DNA of 10,815 nucleotides from UBA7236 sp964638865 (GTDB taxonomy: Bacteria; Bacteroidota; Bacteroidia; Chitinophagales; BACL12), in NCBI GenBank assembly GCA_964638865.1, contig CAZXBG010000137.1, forward strand, positions 1-10,815. Reading direction: 5' to 3'. A model generated the notes under the pieces. That model was given only the letters and a program-made list of their open reading frames with translations, was not told where the DNA came from and did not search any database. Position numbers and translations under genes: made by a program. This document shows positions 1-7,086 of the stretch, piece after piece; the first letter of the stretch is position 1, and every line of letters starts with the position of its first letter.

Positions 1-91
1 CTAATTAGACAATTTGCTAATTATCCCCGGCTGTTTAATTTATTAAATTGAAAACTGAAAATTACCAAATCTCTTTTGGCATTCTCAAATC

Positions 92-1243
92 TCAATCCTC
101 CATTGTTTTCTGGAATTTTCCTTCGCGGATTTCAAATTTCAAAAAAACGCAATCAATGGGTCCGTTTTTTAATTTAATTTTTTCGGAGGGTTTTAATCCA
201 ATAAATTTTGCGGCGTCGAGATTTCCGCTGAAAACCCATGCTATACAACCTGCATATTTTCTTTTGAGTGTATTGCCTATCATCTGATAAAATTCGATAA
301 TACGTTCCTGTTGCATGCGTTCGCCATAAGGCGGATTCATAATTAGAATTCCTTTGTAGTTAGGTGCGTCAGTATCTTCGAAAGAGGCAGCGAATAATTG
401 TATACCCGCATCAGGAACTGCATTATTAATATGTATTTGTGCCATATCGAGATTTCGCTGCGAAATATCAGAACCCCGTATCAACAATTTATTATTTTTA
501 ACTTCACTGGCTGCTTGCACCATTAACTGTCGAAATAAAGTAACATCATAATCCTTCCACAATTGAAATCCAAAATGTTTTCTTATTAATCCGGGAGCAA
601 TATTATTTGCAATTAATGCAGCTTCAATTAAAATTGTTCCGCTGCCGCACATTGGATCATATAATGGTATATTATAATTCCATCCACTTATCAATATCAA
701 ACCTGCAGCCTGCACTTCACTGATTGGTGCAGCGTGTTGCTCCGTGCGGTATCCTCGTTTATGGAGCGATTCTCCCGAACTATCCAGTGAAATACTTACT
801 TCATTTTCTTTTACGCGTAAATTAAATCTATAGGTCGGATTTATTTTTTCGATACTTGGACGTTTGTCGTATTTATTCCGGAACTGATCAACAATTGCAT
901 CCTTCATTTTTAATGCAGGATAATTGGAATGTGTAAATACGGTTGAAAAAATAGTATTATCGATTGCAAATGTATCATCCACATTCATGATCTCACTCCA
1001 ATCGATCGCCATCACTTTATCATATAATTCATGTTCGTTGTTGGCGATAAAAGAAGTAATTGGTTTTAATATTTTTATAGCAGTTCGCAAATAAATATTT
1101 GCGGCGTACAACATTGTTTTATCGCCGGAAAAAGAAACCGCGCGTTTTAATATTTCCACATCACTTGCACCCAAATCCATTAATTCTTTTGCAAGTATGG
1201 GTTCAAATCCCTGTAATGTTTTGGCAATAAATTGTTCCAGCAT
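92..1243 (-). CDS. THUMP-domain class I SAM-dependent rRNA guanine-N2 methyltransferase (RlmL-like)
   Basis: Cytoplasmic RNA methyltransferase of the COG0116 type. The family's best-known member, E. coli RlmL, makes m2G2445 in 23S rRNA; the exact target here is inferred. The N-terminal part (about residues 1-155) matches a ferredoxin-like plus THUMP RNA-binding region, followed by the family signature SLHKRGYR at residues 159-166. The Rossmann methyltransferase domain has the SAM-binding motif DPMCGSGT at 196-203, an acidic residue in GSDIS near 259 expected to contact SAM, and the catalytic NPPYGER at 303-309, as in N2-guanine methyltransferases. The length (383 aa) fits the standalone form; the C-terminal RlmK half found in the fused E. 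coli protein is absent. The chosen start puts the family-typical N-terminus (LEQFIAKTLQGFEPILAKEL) in frame. It lies downstream of a terminator that closes the preceding operon, so it probably has its own promoter, but I found no convincing one. No clear terminator follows within bases 1-91. Confidence 0.93.
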   Translation of the reverse strand: MLEQFIAKTLQGFEPILAKELMDLGASDVEILKRAVSFSGDKTMLYAANIYLRTAIKILKPITSFIANNEHELYDKVMAIDWSEIMNVDDTFAIDNTIFSTVFTHSNYPALKMKDAIVDQFRNKYDKRPSIEKINPTYRFNLRVKENEVSISLDSSGESLHKRGYRTEQHAAPISEVQAAGLILISGWNYNIPLYDPMCGSGTILIEAALIANNIAPGLIRKHFGFQLWKDYDVTLFRQLMVQAASEVKNNKLLIRGSDISQRNLDMAQIHINNAVPDAGIQLFAASFEDTDAPNYKGILIMNPPYGERMQQERIIEFYQMIGNTLKRKYAGCIAWVFSGNLDAAKFIGLKPSEKIKLKNGPIDCVFLKFEIREGKFQKTMED

Positions 1244-1270
1244 ATTTCAATAAATGTAATACTAATTATA

Positions 1271-1306
1271 ATAATAAAAAAGGGCGTTGTTCATGAACAA
1301 CGCCCT
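1271..1306 (-). terminator. Rho-independent terminator of the haloperoxidase operon
   Basis: Bases 1281-1306 form a perfect 26-bp palindrome whose half-site begins AGGGCGTTGTTCA, giving an 11-13 bp GC-containing stem with a minimal loop at the central TTCATGAA. On the minus strand it is followed by a T-rich run (complement of 1271-1281), as expected of an intrinsic terminator. It starts 23 bp past the stop codon of the 177-aa secreted-protein gene and 38 bp before the methyltransferase start. On the plus strand no T-run follows, so it should work in the minus direction only. Confidence 0.9.
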
Positions 1307-1328
1307 ATGTAATTAATTTACTGATCAA

Positions 1329-1862
1329 TTATTGACCTGCGTAACAATTAAAATCAACGTTTTTATCCAACTGTGTGATGAAATTATTCAACAAACCGTA
1401 AAATAATACGTCTGACGATTCAGTTTCAGCACCGATAGTATAACGTTCATAAACCGGAGGGGTAGTGCGTATGCAACCCGCGTGCGGTGAATATTTCACA
1501 CGGCTCCAACGAAGATCTTTTTTGAAGATCATGGCAGCAACTTTATCGGCTCCATCTTTACTCATGGTAATATCTACATAATATGTCCAGTTTAAATTGC
1601 GCATCAAAACATTAAAACTCATCCATGGTTTACTCATGCCTTTATCTTTATATAAATGCAGTTTATAATTGATACGCGCGCCTTCAGTGCTAACATATTC
1701 AAATTTGTAATACATTGCACCACCATTATTATTCGCTGCTTTTGCAACTTGACCCTGGTGGTTTTGTGTGAGGTAATCTTTCATAACTACCTGACTGTTA
1801 CCATTAACAGCAAATAAGCTGAGGAAGGCAACAAATAAACTTATATTCAGTATTTTTTTCAT
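1329..1862 (-). CDS. Small secreted protein of unknown function
   Basis: I do not recognise the family. The 177-residue product begins with a clear Sec signal peptide: positive MKK, then a hydrophobic stretch to about residue 19. Likely cleavage is after the GNS at about residue 23, leaving a mature N-terminus near QVVMKDYL. The mature part (about 154 aa) is rich in aromatic and basic residues, with alternating patterns that suggest mostly beta structure (for example MYYKFEYVS at 50-58, INYKLHLYKD at 64-73 and WTYYVDITM at 92-100). It has two cysteines, C130 and C173, which could form a disulfide in the periplasm or outside the cell. There is no lipobox, membrane helix or T9SS-like C-terminal domain. 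It lies 23 bp downstream of the haloperoxidase-family gene with no terminator between, and a strong terminator follows it, so it is most likely the last gene of a two-gene transcript. A role as partner of the haloperoxidase is only inferred from position. Confidence 0.85.
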   Translation of the reverse strand: MKKILNISLFVAFLSLFAVNGNSQVVMKDYLTQNHQGQVAKAANNNGGAMYYKFEYVSTEGARINYKLHLYKDKGMSKPWMSFNVLMRNLNWTYYVDITMSKDGADKVAAMIFKKDLRWSRVKYSPHAGCIRTTPPVYERYTIGAETESSDVLFYGLLNNFITQLDKNVDFNCYAGQ

Positions 1863-1885
1863 AGTGTAATTTTAGAAATTTTAAG

Positions 1886-3286
1886 TTATTCTGCTTTTTT
1901 ACCCTCGCCGGCATCTGCTTTTTTACCTGTGCGTTTAGGATGTGTTTTAAGATTATCTAAATAATAATTTCCAACACAGGCCCCAGTTTCAGCACCATCA
2001 TCAATATCACACATAAAATGTATGCCGCCATACATACGACTAAATCCTGCTTCCTCAGCAGCAGCTAAAAACGAAGGGAATGTTCGTGGTCGCAGACCAA
2101 TACTTACATGTGTACTATCTGTAAATGATAAATTATCCCCAATTAAAGAGGTAAGAATTACCGCAGCGGAGCTACTAAAATTGGAGTGACCGGAGGTATA
2201 ACCGGCAAATGGCGGCGTTTCAACATAAGGTTCCCAGCCTGCATCAATATTTTCACGGATTACTGTTTTAGGGCGAACAAGATTCACCCGATACTTTGTA
2301 GTCCAGCAAGTAACACATGCATCACTCATTGCAGTTGCCATCATGGCATACAATTCAGAAGCGCGATCCAGTTTCATGTCCTCCTTTTTAACAAATCCAC
2401 CCAAAATTTCCATCCAATGCCCCGGAGGAGTTGAGGTTTCACTTGGATCATCAGCCCAATATTGCGCAATGGTTCTTTGCTCTTCCGTTAAAGTAGCATC
2501 ATAATTATAAACTTCCACTGCTTGCTTATATAATTCACTGGTTGTATCACCAATACCGTTGTATTTTGGAGCTTTATCAATATCACACTGTGTTCCATCT
2601 TTTACAAAGAAGGTGCGATGTGTGCCCCAAAATGGTTCTAAAGCTGTTTGGTTAAAATCTGTTGGCTCCCAAAGTGAAGGATAACCTTCTCTTGTAGGTG
2701 CTTTGTATTGCATATAACGGGTTTCAGTATATACATCTAATTCGCTCCATTCATAAATTGCATCTGCAAGTTCTTTACCATATTGTTGTGACCGTGCAAT
2801 TACATCTTCAGGAACTCCCGAAGCAACAACTTGGTCCATCTGTTTGTCATGTAGTTGGTTGAATACACCTACACCTGCAGGAAAATAGCGAGCCATCATG
2901 GCATCCTGAACCAAATACATGGTTTCAGTAGCGCATATCTTCCAGTCATAAATTTGGCCTTCTTCAGGTCTGGGAAGATCTTGTAAACCATTCAATTGGC
3001 CTTCCATAGTCAAATAATCGGGCGTTCCCGCAATTTGAGCTTCGTAAACGCCTACGGAAATATAGGCGAACATGCGGGCAGCATCAGGCGGTGAAAGACG
3101 TTCAGTTTCTACAAATGCAAACAATGCATCCCACCATTCCAGAAGGAATTGGGCACTTTCATCGCTAGATTTTTTAGAAACGTCATTAAAAAGTGGGTTA
3201 TCTCCTTCGGATGATTTTGTTCCGCAACCTCCGGCAAAAAGAATAATGCCTGAAAGTAGGATAACAGGTAAGTTTTTTAATCTCAT
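1886..3286 (-). CDS. Vanadium-dependent haloperoxidase-family lipoprotein (PAP2 superfamily)
   Basis: Predicted extracytoplasmic enzyme of the vanadium haloperoxidase/acid phosphatase superfamily. Known members use bound vanadate and hydrogen peroxide to oxidise halides to hypohalous acid, or hydrolyse phosphate esters. The N-terminus is a lipoprotein signal with the lipidated cysteine at C21 (FAGGC), followed by a polar, acidic linker. All three superfamily motifs are present in the C-terminal half. KYRVNLVRP at 331-339 supplies the vanadate-binding Lys and Arg. SGH at 365-367 supplies Ser, Gly and the acid-base His. SRMYGGIHFMCD at 416-427 supplies Arg417 and the axial ligand His423. Residue F360, seven before His367, aligns with Phe397 of the Curvularia chloroperoxidase rather than the His of bromoperoxidases. 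The usual PSGH is TSGH here. The length (466 aa) and the soluble helical N-terminal half fit bacterial haloperoxidase-like proteins rather than membrane PAP2 phosphatases. It is the first gene of a minus-strand operon and divergent from the propeller genes. Substrate and halide preference cannot be read from the sequence. Confidence 0.9.
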   Translation of the reverse strand: MRLKNLPVILLSGIILFAGGCGTKSSEGDNPLFNDVSKKSSDESAQFLLEWWDALFAFVETERLSPPDAARMFAYISVGVYEAQIAGTPDYLTMEGQLNGLQDLPRPEEGQIYDWKICATETMYLVQDAMMARYFPAGVGVFNQLHDKQMDQVVASGVPEDVIARSQQYGKELADAIYEWSELDVYTETRYMQYKAPTREGYPSLWEPTDFNQTALEPFWGTHRTFFVKDGTQCDIDKAPKYNGIGDTTSELYKQAVEVYNYDATLTEEQRTIAQYWADDPSETSTPPGHWMEILGGFVKKEDMKLDRASELYAMMATAMSDACVTCWTTKYRVNLVRPKTVIRENIDAGWEPYVETPPFAGYTSGHSNFSSSAAVILTSLIGDNLSFTDSTHVSIGLRPRTFPSFLAAAEEAGFSRMYGGIHFMCDIDDGAETGACVGNYYLDNLKTHPKRTGKKADAGEGKKAE

Positions 3287-3342
3287 GACTTGTATGATTT
3301 TAGATTAGATATAACAATAATTCTATTGCAAATTAAACAGCG

Positions 3343-3350
3343 CAAAATTA
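3343..3350 (-). promoter_or_regulatory. Candidate -7 promoter element for the haloperoxidase operon
   Basis: On the minus strand this reads TAATTTTG, an exact match to the Bacteroidota -7 consensus TAnnTTTG, 56 bp upstream of the haloperoxidase start codon. No TTTG sits at the ideal distance upstream. The nearest (complement of 3380-3383) leaves a spacer of 29 bp, longer than usual, so only the -7 element is supported. Such matches also occur by chance in AT-rich DNA. Confidence 0.35.
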
Positions 3351-3424
3351 ATCAAAATACCGCATGAATAATTCGTTAACAAAACATTTACAGAGCTAAC
3401 CCTGACCCACCTTTAGAATGAAGT

Positions 3425-3432
3425 TAACTTTG
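3425..3432 (+). promoter_or_regulatory. Candidate -7 promoter element for the propeller-lipoprotein operon
   Basis: TAACTTTG is an exact match to the Bacteroidota -7 consensus TAnnTTTG, ending 21 bp before the start codon at 3454, so the 5' leader would be only about 12-17 nt. The -33 position (around 3402-3405) reads CTGA, a poor match to TTTG. The element overlaps a 10-bp perfect palindrome, AAGTTAACTT at 3421-3430, which could be an operator, although palindromes of this length arise by chance. Confidence 0.45.
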
Positions 3433-3453
3433 CCGCTTAAATAATAAAAAGGA

Positions 3454-6400
3454 ATGAAATCTATCAAAGTATTATCGTTTGTAATTGTATTAACCTTTGT
3501 GATTAATGGATGCAGCTCAAACAAAAATGGCAAGGAATATCTCAATGAATGGAAATTTACAGAGAATATCGACAAAGCCAAAATTGTGACTACAGATCAG
3601 GAATCAGGCAAAATGTTCGACATACTGACCAGTAAAACTACCGGCATTGATTTTAACAATGAACTTATTGAAACCTTCGATCTTAATTATTACCGATACG
3701 GTTACTCCTACAATGGAGCTGGTGTTGGTGTTGGCGATTTCAACAACGATGGACTTCAAGATCTTTATTATTGCGGAAATGTAGTTCCCGACCGTATTTA
3801 CCTGAATAAAGGGAATTTACAATTTGAGGATATTACTGCAAAAAGTGGCATTAACGGAAAACCAGGTTGGAGTACAGGAGTAACTGTAGTCGACATCAAT
3901 GAGGATGGCCTTCTGGATATTTATGTTTGCCGTGCGCGATATGAGGATGCGGAACGACGCCGCAATTTACTTTACATCAATAATGGTGATAACACTTTTA
4001 CTGAAAAAGCCAAGGAATTCGGAATTGACGATGATAGTTATTCTACTCATGCTAACTTTTTTGATGCAGATAACGATGGTGACCTTGACCTTTATGTGTT
4101 AACGCATCCAACCGACTTTAAGGATAAAAACAAACAAAAGAATTATCAGAAAATAGAGGAAGGAACCAATCAAAGCAACAGATATTACCGCAACGAAGGC
4201 AACGGTAAATTTACAGAATGTCACAAAGAGGTTGGAATCAACAACCACGGTTTTGGTTTATCTGTTACTGCCGGTGATATCAATAATGATGGATGGATGG
4301 ATCTGTTTGTAGGTAACGATTATATCATGCATGATTACACCTACATTAACCAGGGAGATGGAACTTTTAAAGAAAGCAGCCGTGAAATTTTACATAAAAC
4401 TGCTTATTTCGGCATGGGTACCGATATTGCTGACTATAATAATGATGGATTATTGGACATGTTTACTGTTGACATGGATATTGAAGGAAATTATGGAACT
4501 AAAACTTTCATGCAATCCAATAAACAAACATTTTTAAGAACATTAGTTAATGGTGGTTATCTACAACAATATGGCCGCAACGCATTACAATTAAATAATG
4601 GTGTTGGTAAATTTTCTGAAGTTGCCAACTTTGCCGGAGTGAGCACTACCGGTTGGAGCTGGAGTCCCCTTTTTGCCGATTATGATAATGATGGAAATAA
4701 GGATTTATATGTATCAAATGGCTTTTTGAAAGATAGCCACATGGATATTATGGAGGTGTATATAAAATTAACGCGTTCCAATCGTTTATCTGACTCAACA
4801 GAGTATTATGAATTAAGAAAACAAATTCCGGAAAGTTCAGTTTTGGAATGGCCAAATGCAATGTTTAAAAATAAAGGCGACCTTACATTTGACGATGTTC
4901 GGGAAGATTGGGGATTATATTTTCCATCAACATCTTACGGGGCTGCTTATGCAGATTTTGATAACGACGGAGATGTTGACATTGTTATAAATAATGCAAA
5001 CCTTGAATCACATATTGCACGCAATAATGCATCTAAATTAAGCACAAACAAATACCTGAAAGTTGATCTCAAAGGCGAAAAAGCAAATCATGAAGGATTA
5101 GGAGCAAAAATTTATGTAACCACCGGTTCCACAACGCAATATATTCAAATGGAAACGGTGAAGGGATATATGTCATGTTCAGAACCTATTGCACACTTTG
5201 GAATGGGTGCAATTGAAAAAGCAGACAAAGTAGTTGTTTTATGGTTAGATGGCAAAGAAAATGTAATGACAAATGTTGCAGCGAATCAAACACTTGTTAT
5301 TGAATACAAAAATGCTGTTAAAGCAGCAAAAAGTGCAGTTCCACAAGCCGATTATTTATTCACGGATGTTTCTGCTGATCTTAAAATAGATTTTATACAT
5401 AAAGAAAATGAGTTTGACGATTTTGACAGGGAATTTTTAATTCCACATGAGCTAAGTAATTTAGGACCAGGTCTTGCTGTTGGTGATGTAAATGGAGATG
5501 GTTTAGACGACTTCTTTGTTGGAGGCGCAAGCAAACAAAGCGGAGCAATTTATTTGCAAACTGCAGATGGGTCTTTTTCTAAAGGTATTTTCAATGAAGG
5601 AGCAGAAGAAATTATTAGTGAAGATCTCGGTTCCATTTTCTTTGATGCCGATAGCGATGGAGATATGGATCTTTATGTTGTTAGTGGTGGTAGCGATTTC
5701 CCTAAAGATGATCTTCATTTTCAGGATAGATTATATATTAATAGCGGTAATGGTAATTTCAATTTAGCCAAAGACGCTTTACCTCAGATGATTTCCAGCG
5801 GTTCATGTGTTGCTGCTCAGGATTACGATAAAGATGGCGATATGGATCTTTTTGTGGGTGGTAGAATAATTCCTGGCAATTACCCCTTCCCTACTAAAAG
5901 TTATATTTTACAAAACAATAAAGGAAAATTCACTGATGTAACAAAAACTATTGCCCCAGATCTGGAAAATATCGGGTTAGTTTGTGCCGGATTATGGACT
6001 GATTATAATAATGACGGAGATTTTGACCTTATCATATCCGGTGAATGGATGCCTATAACAGTTTTTGAAAATAATAATGGCAAATTCAAAAATATTACTG
6101 CCACATCAGGATTAGCGGAATCAACAGGTTGGTGGAACAGTTTATCAGCAGGCGATTTTGATAATGATGGTGATATTGATTACATAGCCGGAAATTTCGG
6201 AACTAATTTAAAGTACCGACCTAACGAAAAACCAATCGAATTATTTTATGATGATTATGATAATAATGGTACTAACGATATCATAATGTGTTATTGGCAA
6301 CATGATAAATTGTATCCTCAAAAAACGCGTGAGCGAATGATTGAACAAATTAAAGATATTGAAACAATTTTTCCGAATTGGGATAGTTATGGCCGTGCAG

Positions 6401-7053
6401 AAATATGGGATTTTTATGGTAAGAAAAGAATGGAAAATTCCAAATTGCATTATAAGGCAAATACTTTTTATACCTCTTATATCGAAAATCTTGGAAACAA
6501 TAAATTTGTTTTGCGCAAATTACCAAACGAAGCACAAATTTCATGCACCTTAGGTATTATTGCGTTGGATGTAAATAACGATGGTAACCTCGACATAGTT
6601 AGTCATGGTAATTGGTTTGAAACTGAAATAGAAACAAACACGCAAGATGGTGGTATTGGAAATGTGTTGCTTGGTAATGGAGATGGCACCTTCAAAGATC
6701 TTCATGCAAGATTCTCCGGTTTTTATTCTGCAATGAATGCAAAGGCTCTTGCTGTCATCAACATTGGTAAAACAAAATCTACTGTGTTGTTAACAACTAA
6801 CAGCAATGGTCCGGTTAATGCTTTTAAAGCAACAAAAGCGACAAATACCATTCCATTAAAAAGTACAGATTCTTATGCAATGATAACCTATGCTGATGGG
6901 AAAAAACGCCGTCAGGAATTTTATTGTGGATCGGGATATTTAAGTCAGAATACAGCTTCAATAGTTGTTACTGATCAGGTAACTGATATTACCGTTTTCG
7001 ACAATAAGGGAAACAGTAGAAATATATTTGGAAATTTAGTTTCAGGAAAATAA
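3454..7053 (+). CDS. Giant FG-GAP/VCBS beta-propeller and ASPIC/UnbV lipoprotein, copy 1
   Basis: Predicted envelope lipoprotein of 1199 residues: signal peptide with lipobox INGC, lipidated C20. Two beta-propeller regions are marked by aspartate-rich DxDxDG-type loops of the calcium-binding FG-GAP/VCBS kind. Seven start near residues 95, 147, 204, 275, 327, 409 and 501, and seven near 678, 731, 790, 850, 901, 934 and 1039. Between them lies an ASPIC/UnbV domain (about 543-618) with GLGAKIYV, GYMS, HFGMG (581-585) and VVVLWLDGK. The C-terminal end (about 1140-1199) resembles a second, degenerate UnbV unit with GSGYLSQ around 1159-1165. The FDILTSKTTGIDFNNEL block at 55-71 and the conserved stretch around QHDKLYPQKTRER (949-961) recur in the downstream paralogue. 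The family is common in Bacteroidota and is often annotated as CRTAC1-like or VCBS repeat protein; its molecular function is largely unknown, with binding, adhesion or scaffolding usually inferred. First gene of a two-gene operon. The start is supported by the signal peptide; AAAAAGG lies immediately upstream of the ATG, too close for a normal ribosome binding site. Confidence 0.9.
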   Translation: MKSIKVLSFVIVLTFVINGCSSNKNGKEYLNEWKFTENIDKAKIVTTDQESGKMFDILTSKTTGIDFNNELIETFDLNYYRYGYSYNGAGVGVGDFNNDGLQDLYYCGNVVPDRIYLNKGNLQFEDITAKSGINGKPGWSTGVTVVDINEDGLLDIYVCRARYEDAERRRNLLYINNGDNTFTEKAKEFGIDDDSYSTHANFFDADNDGDLDLYVLTHPTDFKDKNKQKNYQKIEEGTNQSNRYYRNEGNGKFTECHKEVGINNHGFGLSVTAGDINNDGWMDLFVGNDYIMHDYTYINQGDGTFKESSREILHKTAYFGMGTDIADYNNDGLLDMFTVDMDIEGNYGTKTFMQSNKQTFLRTLVNGGYLQQYGRNALQLNNGVGKFSEVANFAGVSTTGWSWSPLFADYDNDGNKDLYVSNGFLKDSHMDIMEVYIKLTRSNRLSDSTEYYELRKQIPESSVLEWPNAMFKNKGDLTFDDVREDWGLYFPSTSYGAAYADFDNDGDVDIVINNANLESHIARNNASKLSTNKYLKVDLKGEKANHEGLGAKIYVTTGSTTQYIQMETVKGYMSCSEPIAHFGMGAIEKADKVVVLWLDGKENVMTNVAANQTLVIEYKNAVKAAKSAVPQADYLFTDVSADLKIDFIHKENEFDDFDREFLIPHELSNLGPGLAVGDVNGDGLDDFFVGGASKQSGAIYLQTADGSFSKGIFNEGAEEIISEDLGSIFFDADSDGDMDLYVVSGGSDFPKDDLHFQDRLYINSGNGNFNLAKDALPQMISSGSCVAAQDYDKDGDMDLFVGGRIIPGNYPFPTKSYILQNNKGKFTDVTKTIAPDLENIGLVCAGLWTDYNNDGDFDLIISGEWMPITVFENNNGKFKNITATSGLAESTGWWNSLSAGDFDNDGDIDYIAGNFGTNLKYRPNEKPIELFYDDYDNNGTNDIIMCYWQHDKLYPQKTRERMIEQIKDIETIFPNWDSYGRAEIWDFYGKKRMENSKLHYKANTFYTSYIENLGNNKFVLRKLPNEAQISCTLGIIALDVNNDGNLDIVSHGNWFETEIETNTQDGGIGNVLLGNGDGTFKDLHARFSGFYSAMNAKALAVINIGKTKSTVLLTTNSNGPVNAFKATKATNTIPLKSTDSYAMITYADGKKRRQEFYCGSGYLSQNTASIVVTDQVTDITVFDNKGNSRNIFGNLVSGK

Positions 7054-7086
7054 ATTATTACACTACACACAAACCAAAAAAGCATT

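Noticed and set aside
1..50. Short inverted repeats (AATTAG/CTAATT at 3-22 and AATTTATTAAATT at 37-49) downstream of the methyltransferase
   Set aside because: Stems are about six AT pairs with no GC core or clean T-run, so they do not qualify as a terminator.
48..287. Plus-strand open frame of 79 codons at the left end
   Set aside because: It lies almost wholly antisense to the C-terminal part of the methyltransferase, has no recognisable domain, and its composition looks like a shadow of that gene.
3396..3581. Minus-strand open frame of 61 codons across the divergent promoter and the start of propeller copy 1
   Set aside because: It overlaps the signal-peptide region of the larger gene antisense and has no domain; most likely a shadow frame.
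7023..7030. TATATTTG match to TAnnTTTG just upstream of propeller copy 2
   Set aside because: It lies inside the coding end of copy 1, has no good -33 element at the right distance, and such matches are expected by chance in AT-rich DNA. A separate promoter for copy 2 is not excluded.
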